Translations under genes and position numbers: made by a program
In this document: in pieces, positions 9,142-18,038 of the stretch
Numbering within the stretch: the stretch's first letter is position 1
Layout of the letters: each line of letters begins with the position of its first letter
Notes under the pieces: model-generated
Seen by the model: the letters and a program-made list of their open reading frames with translations, nothing else
What the model was told of the DNA's origin: nothing
Databases searched by the model: none
Origin: Mycobacterium xenopi
GTDB lineage: Bacteria > Actinomycetota > Actinomycetes > Mycobacteriales > Mycobacteriaceae
DNA length: 64,000 nucleotides
Direction of reading: 5' to 3'
NCBI RefSeq assembly: GCF_009936235.1
Contig: NZ_AP022314.1
Location: 1,612,001-1,676,000, forward strand

Positions 9142-10828
9142 ATCCGATCGCCGGGTAAACCACGTCGGCCAGCCCGAACGCGCCATAGTTGGCGAGATCG
9201 CTGCGCACCGCGATATCACCCGGCGACTGAAACAGCGGCAGGCTGAAACCTTCCCGCCAGATCATCACGTCGACCTGATTGGCGAGCGCGCGCGCCTTGT
9301 TTTCGTCCAACTCGGAGAGCGTCTGCTCGATCTTGGCATCGATCTGTGGGCTGCCGATCTTGCCGAAATTGCTGTCACCGTCGGAGGTATAGATCTGGGG
9401 GAGCGCGGATAGGGGGAAAGCGTTACCCACCCAACCGAACTGAGCGAGGTCGAAGTCGCCGACGCTCACATGCTGGCTGAAGAACCCGGTGCCCGGCTTG
9501 GGTTCGAGCACCAGCTTGACACCGATCTGCGCCAGGTTGTGCTGGGCGACCAGGGCAATCTGGCGGGCCGTTGGCGCGTCGTAAAACACGTCCCTGATGA
9601 CAAGCCGCTTTCCGTCCTTTTCCCGCACCGTTCCATTGAGCTTCCAGCCCAGCGCATCCAAATCCCTGCGTGCCTGGTCAGGGTTGAAAGCGGCTGGAGC
9701 ACTGTTGTTTTGGTAGCCGAGCTGGCCCGCGACGTAGACATGGTTATCCAGCGGAGCCGGGTGGTCGGTCAGGCCGTGCTGGACGACATTGACGATGGCC
9801 TGGCGGTCGATGCCCCTGCAGATCGCCAGCCGCAACCTCGCATCTGCCAGCAGGGATCCGGCTGCACCGTTGAAAGTCAAGTGGTACCAGGTTGGCGCCG
9901 GCGCACGCCGTATCGCGATCCCCGGAGTGCGCTCGGCAGTGACTAAATCGTCGAGCGTGGTTACACCGGCGGCGTCGATAGCGTTGTTTTGCAGGGCGGG
10001 AATGACGGCGGTGGCATCGAGCACCAGAAATGTGATGGAGTCGAGTCGCGGCTTGGCACCCCACCAGCGGGGGTTGCGGGTCAGCACGATGCGCTGCGCG
10101 GTCCTGTCGATCGTGGACACGATGAACGGGCCGGCCGACGGGCCCGGCGCATTGAGTTGGCCCTTGTTGAAGACGTCAGGATTCGCTGTCATGCTGCGGG
10201 GTTGGATGCCGCCGGCAAACATCCCGCGCCACTCCGCGTACGGTTGGGCGAAGGTGACGACGGCCTGGCGATCGTCGACTCCGCGGGTCACCGAGCGCAC
10301 CCGTTCGAACCCGGCCCGGCTCGCGATCAGGTAGCGCTTGTCCCGGCCGCTGCACGCCTCGACCTCGGATCTGAGGTCCTCCCAGGTGAATGGGGTGCCG
10401 TCGCTCCACACGGCTTTGGGATTGATGGTGTAGGTGACCACCTGCGGGTCGGTGCTGGTCAACTCGGCGCCAATGAAATAGTCGGTGTTGAGTTTTAGTG
10501 ACCCGTCTGCCTGGGTGATAAACGCCCCCGGCAGCGTCGGGCTGACGATCGAGCCGACGTCGGCTGTGTTGCCGTCGATGTTCAACTCGTTGAAATTCGA
10601 AGGGAACTCCGTCAGTGGAAGCCGCAGGTTGCCGCCGTCGCGCAGGGTCGCCGGGTCACGGGGATTTATGTCGCTGGTGGTGCCGACGCGCGCGGAGTGG
10701 CCTTGCTGGAGGTCCCGATATCCGGCCGCGCACCCGGTCGCGATCAGCCCAACAACGAGCGCTGGCAACGCAACCCTGGAAAGCAACGCCGGGCGCCTCA
10801 CCCGCGCGATGTTAACCGCTAGCGACAT
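9128..10828 (-). CDS. oppA: Oligopeptide ABC transporter substrate-binding lipoprotein OppA
   Basis: 566 aa from ATG at 10828, which lies inside the 3' end of oppD (17-bp overlap). The signal sequence ends in a lipobox (LIATGC), followed by a bacterial extracellular solute-binding family 5 body: TYTINPKAVWSDGTPFTWEDL is the family hallmark, and GWVGNAFPLSALPQIYTSDG lies near the end. It captures peptides outside the membrane and hands them to OppB/OppC. Last gene of the oppBCDA operon. A longer form from an in-frame start at 10921 is unlikely because it would place a charged leader before the signal. Confidence 0.88.
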   Translation of the reverse strand: MSLAVNIARVRRPALLSRVALPALVVGLIATGCAAGYRDLQQGHSARVGTTSDINPRDPATLRDGGNLRLPLTEFPSNFNELNIDGNTADVGSIVSPTLPGAFITQADGSLKLNTDYFIGAELTSTDPQVVTYTINPKAVWSDGTPFTWEDLRSEVEACSGRDKRYLIASRAGFERVRSVTRGVDDRQAVVTFAQPYAEWRGMFAGGIQPRSMTANPDVFNKGQLNAPGPSAGPFIVSTIDRTAQRIVLTRNPRWWGAKPRLDSITFLVLDATAVIPALQNNAIDAAGVTTLDDLVTAERTPGIAIRRAPAPTWYHLTFNGAAGSLLADARLRLAICRGIDRQAIVNVVQHGLTDHPAPLDNHVYVAGQLGYQNNSAPAAFNPDQARRDLDALGWKLNGTVREKDGKRLVIRDVFYDAPTARQIALVAQHNLAQIGVKLVLEPKPGTGFFSQHVSVGDFDLAQFGWVGNAFPLSALPQIYTSDGDSNFGKIGSPQIDAKIEQTLSELDENKARALANQVDVMIWREGFSLPLFQSPGDIAVRSDLANYGAFGLADVVYPAIGFTRD

Positions 10829-12662
10829 CTGAATGTGCCCGCGGCACCGCCGCCAGCAGTCGTCGGGTGTACTCGTGCTGCGGGTTGGTGAACACCTGAT
10901 CGCTTTCTCCCTGCTCCACAATCATCCCCCGGTACATCACCGCCACTCGGTGGGCCAGATGCTTAACCACCGAAAGATCATGTGATACAAAGAGATAGGA
11001 CAACCCGAACCGCCGCTGCAGGTCCAGCAGCAAGTTGACGATGCCAGCCTGAATCGATACGTCGAGCGCGGATACCGGCTCATCGAGGGCGAGGATCTTC
11101 GGCTGCAGCGCAAGCGCACGGGCGATACCGATCCGCTGCTTCTGTCCGCCGGAGAACTCGGCGGGATAGCGGCTGGCGTCGGAGTGGTCCAGTCCGACGA
11201 CCGCAAGGAGTTCAGCGACTCGTTCTTCGCATTCATGCCTGTGGAATCCGTTGGCACGCAACGGTTCAGCGATCACATCGTAGACCGGCAGCCGTGGATC
11301 CAGGGAGGCGACCGGATCCTGAAACACCACTTGCAGTTCGGTCCGCAGCCTGCGGCGGGCGGCTGCGTCGAGGACCGCGACATCGGTGCCGAGGATCTCG
11401 ATGGAGCCCGCCTCGGGCTTGGTGAGCTCCAGAATCTGGTTCAGGGTCGTCGATTTGCCCGAACCGGATTCGCCGACGATGCCCAAAGTGCGGCCCTGCT
11501 CCAAGGTGAAGCTGATCCCGTCGACCGCACGCACCTCACCCACCCGCCTGCGCACCACCACGCCCTTGGTGAGCCGGTAGGTTTTAGTGAGGTCGCTGAC
11601 CCGCAGCACCACCGGTGGTTGCCCCCCAGCGGCATTGTTCGGCGGTGGCTGCGTTGACACGCCGAACACGTCGGCTGCGCTGCGGCCCGCGACATCGTCG
11701 GTGCGGATGCACGCCGCCCAGTGGCCGTCGGCGACGCGGACGAGATCGGGCTCCGCCGAGAGGCATTCGTCGATCGCCAAGGGGCAGCGAGGGGCGAACG
11801 TACAGGCGCCGGGCGATAGCGACGTCATCGTCGGGGGCGCTCCCGGGATCGGAATCAGCCGCGTGCCCTGCGCGGCGTCGAGTCGCGGCACCGAGCCGAG
11901 CAGTCCGACCGTGTAGGGCATGCGGCGGTCGCGGTAGAGCTCGTCGACCGCCGCGATCTCGACGGGACGTCCGGCGTACATGACCAGTGCCCGGTCGGCG
12001 AATTCCGACACCACACCCAGGTCGTGGGTGATGATCAGCACTGCGGCGCCGGTGACGTCGCGAGCGGTTCTCAACACGTCGAGAATCTGCGCCTGCACCG
12101 TGACATCCAGCGCAGTGGTGGGTTCGTCGCAGATCAGCAGGTCCGGGTCGTTGGCGATCGCGATTGCGATCACCACCCGCTGGCGCTCGCCGCCGGAGAG
12201 TTCGTGCGGGAAGGCCCTGGCCCGGCGCTCCGGCTGCGCGATGCCGACCAGCTCGAGCAGCTCGACGGCACGTCGGCGTGCATCGGCCCGGCTGATCTCG
12301 CGACTGTGGATCTCGATGGCTTCGGCTATCTGGTCACCGATGGTGTAGACGGGTGTCAGCGCCGACATCGGATCTTGGAAGACGGTGCCGATCATCCTGC
12401 CGCGGATCTGTGACATCGCGTGGTCGGACAGCCCGAGTAGCTCCTTGCCGTGCAACCGTATTGATCCCGACACTCGAGCGTATTCCGGCAGTAATCCGAT
12501 CACGGCCAAAGCCGCCGTCGTTTTGCCGCAACCGGATTCGCCGACAATGGCGAGCACTTCGCCCGGATCGATGTGGTAGCTCGTGCCCCGCACCGCGGGC
12601 ACCTCGATGTCCTCGGTTTCGAAGGTCACGTTGAGATCCGTCACCTCTAACACCGCCGTCAC
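10812..12662 (-). CDS. oppD: Peptide ABC transporter ATPase with two fused nucleotide-binding domains, OppD
   Basis: 616 aa, a fusion equivalent to OppD plus OppF. Domain 1 has Walker A GESGCGKTT (~38), signature LSGGERQ (~165) and Walker B LLICDEPTTALD. The segment CTFAPRCPLAIDEC (~300) carries the Cys-rich motif of the oligopeptide ATPase C-terminal domain. Domain 2 has GESGSGKST (~400), FSGGQKQ and LALDEPVSALD. GTG at 12662 is preferred over ATG at 12689 because it makes a 4-bp GTGA overlap with oppC and begins at the conserved VLEVTDLNV. It powers peptide uptake at the inner face of the membrane. Confidence 0.9.
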   Translation of the reverse strand: MTAVLEVTDLNVTFETEDIEVPAVRGTSYHIDPGEVLAIVGESGCGKTTAALAVIGLLPEYARVSGSIRLHGKELLGLSDHAMSQIRGRMIGTVFQDPMSALTPVYTIGDQIAEAIEIHSREISRADARRRAVELLELVGIAQPERRARAFPHELSGGERQRVVIAIAIANDPDLLICDEPTTALDVTVQAQILDVLRTARDVTGAAVLIITHDLGVVSEFADRALVMYAGRPVEIAAVDELYRDRRMPYTVGLLGSVPRLDAAQGTRLIPIPGAPPTMTSLSPGACTFAPRCPLAIDECLSAEPDLVRVADGHWAACIRTDDVAGRSAADVFGVSTQPPPNNAAGGQPPVVLRVSDLTKTYRLTKGVVVRRRVGEVRAVDGISFTLEQGRTLGIVGESGSGKSTTLNQILELTKPEAGSIEILGTDVAVLDAAARRRLRTELQVVFQDPVASLDPRLPVYDVIAEPLRANGFHRHECEERVAELLAVVGLDHSDASRYPAEFSGGQKQRIGIARALALQPKILALDEPVSALDVSIQAGIVNLLLDLQRRFGLSYLFVSHDLSVVKHLAHRVAVMYRGMIVEQGESDQVFTNPQHEYTRRLLAAVPRAHSDVASG

Positions 12663-13591
12663 CTCGGGCGCCTCCTGCGGCGTGCCCATCCGCTACCCGG
12701 ATCCAGCGCGTCGCGTAACCCGTCACCGGTAAGGTTGGCGCACAACACGATCAGCACCAATGCCCCGGCCGGGAACAGAAACACCCACGGGAATGTGGTT
12801 GTCGATGGAGTGCCGTCCGCGATCAGCGTCCCTAGTGACACATCGGGTGGTTGAATACCAAATCCCAGAAAGCTCAATCCTGTTTCGGCGAGGATGGCGA
12901 ATCCGACGTTGAGCGTGGCGTCGATAATCAGGATCGAGGCGACATTCGGTACGATGTGATGCACGATAATGCGACGGGTTGCGGCACCTGCATACCGCGC
13001 TGCCCGGACAAATTCGCGCTCCCGCAAGCTCATCGTCAAACCGCGTACCATTCGCGAGCTAACCATCCAGCCGAACACCGCCAGCAGCACGACGAGCCAC
13101 AGAATGCTGCTCGACTGTTTGGCGCGCGGAGTAACGATAGCGATCAGGATGAAGCTCGGCACCACCAGCAGCAGGTCGACCAGCCACATCAGTGCCCGGT
13201 CGCGCCAGCCGCCGAAGTAGCCGGCCACCGATCCGACCGCGGCGGCGATACTCGTCGAGATCACTGCCACGCAAAAACCGATCAGCATCGACTTCTGCAT
13301 GCCGCGAAGGGTCCTGGCCAGCAGGTCCTGGCCGAGCGCATTGGTGCCGAACCAGTGCCGCGGTGACGGCGGCTGCAGCAGCGCATCGTAGTCGAGGGTC
13401 GTGTAGCTGTAGGGCAGGAGCACCGGGCCCACATAGCAGCCGACGAACAACAGTACCAGCAGAATCAACGCCACGACCGCGGGCTTATTGCGAATGAACC
13501 GGCGTGCCACCAGGTTTCGCCGCGACGTGAAGGTGGCCGGATGGATGCCGGAACGCACCGGCGTGGTTTCCGCAGTCGCTTCTTGCGTCAT
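12659..13591 (-). CDS. oppC: Peptide ABC transporter permease OppC
   Basis: 310 aa with six hydrophobic segments. It has the binding-protein-dependent permease EAA-like loop (ARYAGAATRRIIVHHIVPN, ~205) that docks onto the ATPase, and the OppC-type N-terminus with a long first periplasmic loop (YDALLQPPSPRHWFGTNALGQD). The ATG at 13591 gives about 19 more N-terminal residues than I remember for M. tuberculosis Rv1282c; a start nearer RRNLVARRF is possible. Lies between oppB and oppD, overlapping oppD by 4 bp. Confidence 0.88.
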   Translation of the reverse strand: MTQEATAETTPVRSGIHPATFTSRRNLVARRFIRNKPAVVALILLVLLFVGCYVGPVLLPYSYTTLDYDALLQPPSPRHWFGTNALGQDLLARTLRGMQKSMLIGFCVAVISTSIAAAVGSVAGYFGGWRDRALMWLVDLLLVVPSFILIAIVTPRAKQSSSILWLVVLLAVFGWMVSSRMVRGLTMSLREREFVRAARYAGAATRRIIVHHIVPNVASILIIDATLNVGFAILAETGLSFLGFGIQPPDVSLGTLIADGTPSTTTFPWVFLFPAGALVLIVLCANLTGDGLRDALDPGSGWARRRRRPR

Positions 13592-13632
13592 CTCGGCTGG
13601 CCCCTATCGCCGCGCTCTGGATCGCCGACACG

Positions 13633-14610
13633 TCATGACACCCGCACCCTTGGATCCAGCGCCGCGTAGATGACGTCGGACAGCAGCCCGGCCAGCAGAA
13701 CCGCCGCCCCGGAAAACACGGTGATTGCCGCGACCACGTTGGTGTCCTGCGTCGAGATGCCTTGTACCACCCACTCGCCCATGCCATGCCAGCCGAAGAT
13801 CTTCTCGACGAACACTGCGCCGACGACCAGGCCGCTGACGCCGTAGGCGAACAACGTGGCCATCGGAATCAGCGCGGTGCGCAAGCCGTGCTTGAATAGC
13901 GCACGCCGCCGCGTCAGGCCCTTGGCGCGAGCGGTCCGGATGAAGTCTTCACTGAGCACGTCGAGCATCGCGTTGCGTTGGTAGCGGCTGAACCCGGCGA
14001 TCGCGGCCAACGCGAGCGTCAGGGTCGGCAACACGATGTGCTGGGCCCGGTCAACCAGCTGATGCCCTACACCGCCAGCCGGAATCGGTGAAGTCTCACC
14101 GGTATACAGGAAGATCCTCAGCCCGGTGAAGTCGTTGACCCGCAGCCCGGCCAGGATGAGCAGGCCGGCCAGCACGAATGACGGGATGCTCAGGACGGTC
14201 AACGACAGCACGGTGATGACACGATCGCTGAGGCGATACTGGCGCACCGCTCCCCACGCCCCCGCGGCGACGCCGATCACCGCGCCCAGCACCGAGCCGA
14301 TCGCCACCAGGCGCAGGCTGACCCCGACCCGGCGCCACAGCTCCTGCGAGACAGGATGACCGGTCACCGTCACGCCGAAGTCACCGCGGACCGCCCCGGA
14401 AGCCCATTTCGCGTACCGCAGCGGTATGGGCTTATCCAAGCCAAGCTCAACGGCTTTGGCGTGGATGGCTTCGGCCGGGGGCTGTGGGTGACGCTGGATG
14501 AAACTGTCCAGGGGGTGAAATGTCACCGAGGTCAGGCAGAACGCCAGAAACGACGCCAGCGCCAACAACACGACATAGTTGAGCAACCGGCGTGCCAGGA
14601 AGCGGATCAT
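13633..14610 (-). CDS. oppB: Peptide ABC transporter permease OppB
   Basis: 325 aa, the same length as M. tuberculosis Rv1283c. The N-terminal MIRFLARRLLNYVVLLALAS is a typical OppB/DppB first membrane segment, and the permease loop ARAKGLTRRRALFKHGLR (~235) contacts OppD. First gene of the minus-strand oppBCDA operon. The ~200 bp between it and canA must contain its promoter. Confidence 0.9.
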   Translation of the reverse strand: MIRFLARRLLNYVVLLALASFLAFCLTSVTFHPLDSFIQRHPQPPAEAIHAKAVELGLDKPIPLRYAKWASGAVRGDFGVTVTGHPVSQELWRRVGVSLRLVAIGSVLGAVIGVAAGAWGAVRQYRLSDRVITVLSLTVLSIPSFVLAGLLILAGLRVNDFTGLRIFLYTGETSPIPAGGVGHQLVDRAQHIVLPTLTLALAAIAGFSRYQRNAMLDVLSEDFIRTARAKGLTRRRALFKHGLRTALIPMATLFAYGVSGLVVGAVFVEKIFGWHGMGEWVVQGISTQDTNVVAAITVFSGAAVLLAGLLSDVIYAALDPRVRVS

Positions 14611-14732
14611 GTCTGCCTGCTAGGCCAGTCTCGCATGCGCACAGGGTAGCGAGAGGACGCGACGGCCCGACCGGTCAGCGGTTGTCGGCCTTGGTGGGTC
14701 CTGCGCTATTTCGATCGGGTTGATTCGGACCA

Positions 14733-14761
14733 GTGAAATCGCCGCCGCTGATTGCTAGAAT
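14733..14761 (+). promoter_or_regulatory. Candidate sigma-A-type promoter for canA
   Basis: GTGAAA (14733-14738) and TAGAAT (14756-14761) are spaced by 17 bp and lie about 60 bp upstream of the canA start, in the divergent oppB-canA gap. The -10 is good and the -35 is weak. This is pattern matching only. Confidence 0.35.
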
Positions 14762-14819
14762 CGGCCACCCGAATCGTCCGCGCAGCAAACGACGTCGTGT
14801 AACACACAAGGAGATGGGC

Positions 14820-15311
14820 GTGACGGCTACCGACGAATTTCTGGCCAATAACGCCAAGTATGCAGCCACGTTCAAAGGCCCGCTGCCGCTGCCGCCGAGC
14901 AAACACGTCGCGGTGCTGGCGTGCATGGACGCCCGGCTGGACGTCTACCGCATCCTTGGGCTCCAGGAGGGCGAGGCACACGTTATCCGTAATGCTGGCG
15001 GGGTGGTCACCGACGACGCGATCCGCTCACTTGCCATCAGCCAGCGGCTGCTGGGAACGAAGGAAATCATCCTGATCCACCACACCGACTGCGGGATGCT
15101 GACCTTCACCGACGACGAGTTCAAGCGGGCCATCCAGCAGGAGACCGGTCTTAAGCCGCCGTGGGCCGCCGAGGCATTCCCGGACCTCGAAGAAGACGTT
15201 CGGCAGTCGTTGCGCCGCATCGAGGCCAGCCCGTTTGTCACCCAACACGAGTCGCTGCGCGGGTTCATCTTCGACGTCGCCACCGGCAAGCTCAACGAGG
15301 TCACCGTCTAA
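14820..15311 (+). CDS. canA: Beta-class carbonic anhydrase CanA
   Basis: 163 aa; interconverts CO2 and bicarbonate in the cytoplasm. Zinc ligands are seen as CMDARLD (Cys, with the Asp-Arg dyad, ~37-43) and HHTDCGM (His and Cys, ~88-94). GTG at 14820 is chosen over ATG at 14814: AAGGAG at 14808-14813 touches the ATG directly but is 6 nt from the GTG, and the GTG form matches the 163 aa of M. tuberculosis Rv1284. The plant-type beta-CA fold is complete (ends VATGKLNEVTV). Convergent with the thioesterase gene. Confidence 0.92.
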   Translation: MTATDEFLANNAKYAATFKGPLPLPPSKHVAVLACMDARLDVYRILGLQEGEAHVIRNAGGVVTDDAIRSLAISQRLLGTKEIILIHHTDCGMLTFTDDEFKRAIQQETGLKPPWAAEAFPDLEEDVRQSLRRIEASPFVTQHESLRGFIFDVATGKLNEVTV

Positions 15312-15345
15312 AAGCGTGTCCTCGCTCCGGGCCGGCTCAGCGCCG

Positions 15346-15771
15346 TCAGCCGAGCTTGTAGGTGGCAAGCGCCTTCGCGATCAGCCGGTCCTGCGGGTCG
15401 ACGAGCTCGGCCTCGCAGTTGACCAGTGACCGGCCGCGCCGCAACGCCCGGCCTATCCCGATCACGTCGGTTGCGCGTGCGGGCGCCATGAAGTCCAGCG
15501 CCATCGACACGGTCACGCCCCGCGGCTCGGGCGGCGCGTCTGCGCCGCACCACGCTGCGGCCATGACCGTGAGATCGGCCAGCGTCGCGATGGCCCCGCC
15601 GTGCACCATGTCGCCGACGGTGACATTGGACGGATCCCACGGCAGACGCAGCCGCACCTCGTGGTCGTCGAGCACGTCAGCGACGATTCCAAGCTTGGCG
15701 ACGAAGGGGGATTGGGGCAGGAATTGGGCGATCACGTCGCGACCACTCGGGGGTTTGACGGGAGTTGACAT
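15346..15771 (-). CDS. Hotdog-fold thioesterase (PaaI-like)
   Basis: 141 aa from ATG at 15771 (MSTPVKPPSG); an ATG at 15789 is six codons further upstream. The hotdog signature DMVHGGAIATLADLTVMAAA (~50-70) has the HGG tripeptide, and the Asp on the central helix is the usual catalytic residue of PaaI/YdiI-type acyl-CoA thioesterases. It sits between canA and cysD, where M. tuberculosis has no gene, so it is a lineage-specific insertion or a loss elsewhere. Substrate unknown. Confidence 0.75.
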   Translation of the reverse strand: MSTPVKPPSGRDVIAQFLPQSPFVAKLGIVADVLDDHEVRLRLPWDPSNVTVGDMVHGGAIATLADLTVMAAAWCGADAPPEPRGVTVSMALDFMAPARATDVIGIGRALRRGRSLVNCEAELVDPQDRLIAKALATYKLG

Positions 15772-16614
15772 GCGTCCATGTTTTCGCAACCTCGCCGCCG
15801 CCGCGAAACCGCTATCCGAACCCGCAGTTGACAGCTGCTCAGGCGGCTGGTTATATACACGGCAATGCCAATTAATATGGCCAGTTCTACCAACTTAGTC
15901 AGGTAAGGGTCGATGACCAGTCAAGTAGCCGCCGGCCCCACCGCCGGTCCAGCAGCCGGGCAATACGAGTTGAGCCATCTGCGCTCGCTGGAAGCCGAAG
16001 CGATCCACATCATCCGCGAGGTGGCCGCGGAGTTCGAGCGGCCGGTGCTGCTGTTTTCCGGCGGCAAGGACTCGATCGTGATGCTGCACTTGGCGCTCAA
16101 GGCCTTTCATCCTGGCCGGTTGCCCTTCCCGGTGATGCATGTCGACACCGGACACAACTTCGACGAGGTCATCGCCACCCGCGACGAGTTGGTCAAACAG
16201 ACCGGGGTGCGGTTGATCGTGGCCAAGGTGCAAGACGACATCGATGCCGGCCGAGTCGTGGAGACCATCCCGTCACGCAACCCGCTTCAGACGGTGACGT
16301 TGCTGCGCGCGATCCGCGAAAACCGCTTCGATGCGGCGTTCGGCGGGGCGCGCCGCGACGAGGAACGCGCGCGCGCCAAGGAACGGGTGTTCAGTTTCCG
16401 CGACGAGTTCGGGCAGTGGGATCCCAAGGCGCAACGCCCCGAGGTGTGGAACCTCTACAACGGCCGCCACCACAAGGGCGAGCACATCCGGGTGTTCCCG
16501 CTTTCCAACTGGACCGAGTTCGACGTCTGGTCTTACGTCGGCGCCGAGAAGATCACACTGCCGTCGATCTATTTCGCGCACCGGCGAAGGGTTTTCGAGC
16601 GTGACGGCATGCTG

Positions 16615-17706
16615 CTAGTGTCCCGCGCCAGAAATTCGTTTCATTAGTCGTTGGATGGACTGGAGGATCTGTTCGGCGGTCTTGGTCCACACGAATGGTT
16701 TGGGGTTGTCGTTCCAGGCGGCGACCCAGGCACGGATGTCTTTTTCGAGTGCTTGGACGCTGCGGTGGTCGCCGCGTTCAAGGAGTTGGCGGGTCAGCTC
16801 GGCGAACCAGCGCTCAACTTGGTTGATCCAGCTGGAATAGGTTGGGGTGTAGTGCATGTGGAAGCGAGGGTGGCGCTCGAGCCAGCTTTGCACGGTGGGC
16901 GCTTTGTGAGTGCCGTAGTTGTCGCAGACCAGGTGGACGTCGAGGTGGTCGGGGACCTGGGCGTCGATCCTGGCCAGGAACTTGCGGAACTCGATGGCGC
17001 GGTGGCGCCGGTGCAGCGCGGTGATCACGGTGCCGTCGGCGATGTCGAAGGCGGCGAACAGGCTGGTGGTGCCCGAGCGCACGTAGTCGTGGGTGCGTTT
17101 CTCGGGCATGCCGGGCATCATCGGGAACGCCGGCTGGCTGCGCGCCAGCGCCTGGACCTGGCTCTTTTCGTCCACGCACAGCACCACCGCGGCCTCGGGC
17201 GGGTCAAGATAGAGCCCGACGATGTCATAGACCTTCTCCACAAACAGCGGATCATTGGACAGTTTGAAGTGCTCGGCCCGATGTGGTTGCAGCTCAAATG
17301 CTTTCCAGATCCGCCCGATCGTGGACTTCGACAGCCCGCAGCGTTGGGCCATCGAGGCCCGCGACCAGTGCGTGGCGTTGGCCGGAGTGGACTCCAAGGT
17401 GGCCACCACCACGTTCTCGACCTGCTCGGCGCTCACCGACGCCGGCCGGCCCGGCCGGGGTCATCGACCAGCCCCGTCTAGCCGTGCCTCGACGAACCGG
17501 CTCCGCCACTTGCCCACGGTCGGCTGCGATACCCGCTCGCGCGCCGCGACCTGCTTGTTGGTCAAGCCCTCGGCGCAACCGAGCACGATCCGTGACCGCA
17601 ACGCCAGCGCCTGGGCGGATTTGCGCCGCCGCGCCCACCGGGTCAGCGTCTCGTGTTCTTCATCGGTCAACACCAATTCCGCTTTCGGTCGCCCCTGTGA
17701 TGCCAC
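16615..17706 (-). pseudogene. IS630-family transposase with an internal in-frame TGA
   Basis: The N-terminal part (17706-17461, 81 aa) has a helix-turn-helix (LTNKQVAARERVSQPTVGKW). The C-terminal part (273 aa from 17436) has the DDE catalytic core: LCVDEKS, LVCDNYGTHKA and SSWINQVERWFAEL (the Glu). Both parts are in the same frame, separated by TGA at 17463-17461; PRPGRPASVS directly follows the stop. In the next frame the same bases read LVDDP, so a paired +1/-1 slip at GGGG and CCCC would give the expected DGLVDDPRPGRP. The terminal TAG is completed by the target-site TA and one flanking base. Confidence 0.75.
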
Positions 17707-17800
17707 ATGCGAATCATCCCACGCACCAATGCGTTTCGCCGTGGAACACCGCCGATCCGCACCGATTACATTTATGTAACGAATTTCTGGCGCGAGACAC
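16618..17800. mobile_element. IS630-family insertion sequence (1,183 bp) in cysD
   Basis: Terminal inverted repeats of about 27 bp begin GTGTCYCGCGCC at both ends (16618-16644 and 17774-17800) with two mismatches. TA lies on both sides (16616-16617 and 17801-17802), the TA target duplication typical of the IS630/Tc1/mariner group. The single transposase gene is on the minus strand, opposite to cysD. The excision-perfect junction argues for recent insertion. Confidence 0.93.
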
Positions 17801-18038
17801 TAGCGGTTCATCGCTACATGCAGCCACGCCCGGGAGAGAAAGTGTTCGAGGCGTCCGTGCGATTCCGCACGGTCGGCGACGTCACCTGCACCGGTTGCGT
17901 GGAATCGACTGCGGCCACGGTCGCGGAGGTGATCGCCGAGACGGCGGTGGCGCGGTTGACCGAGCGGGGAGCCACCCGCGCCGACGACCGGATCTCGGAA
18001 GCCGGCATGGAAGACCGCAAACGGCAGGGGTACTTCTG

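Noticed and set aside
17283..18038. Upstream extension of the cysN frame into the IS630 element (252 codons)
   Set aside because: Chance open frame antisense to the transposase; CysN begins at MAGSTTLLRIATAGSVDDGKS (18039).
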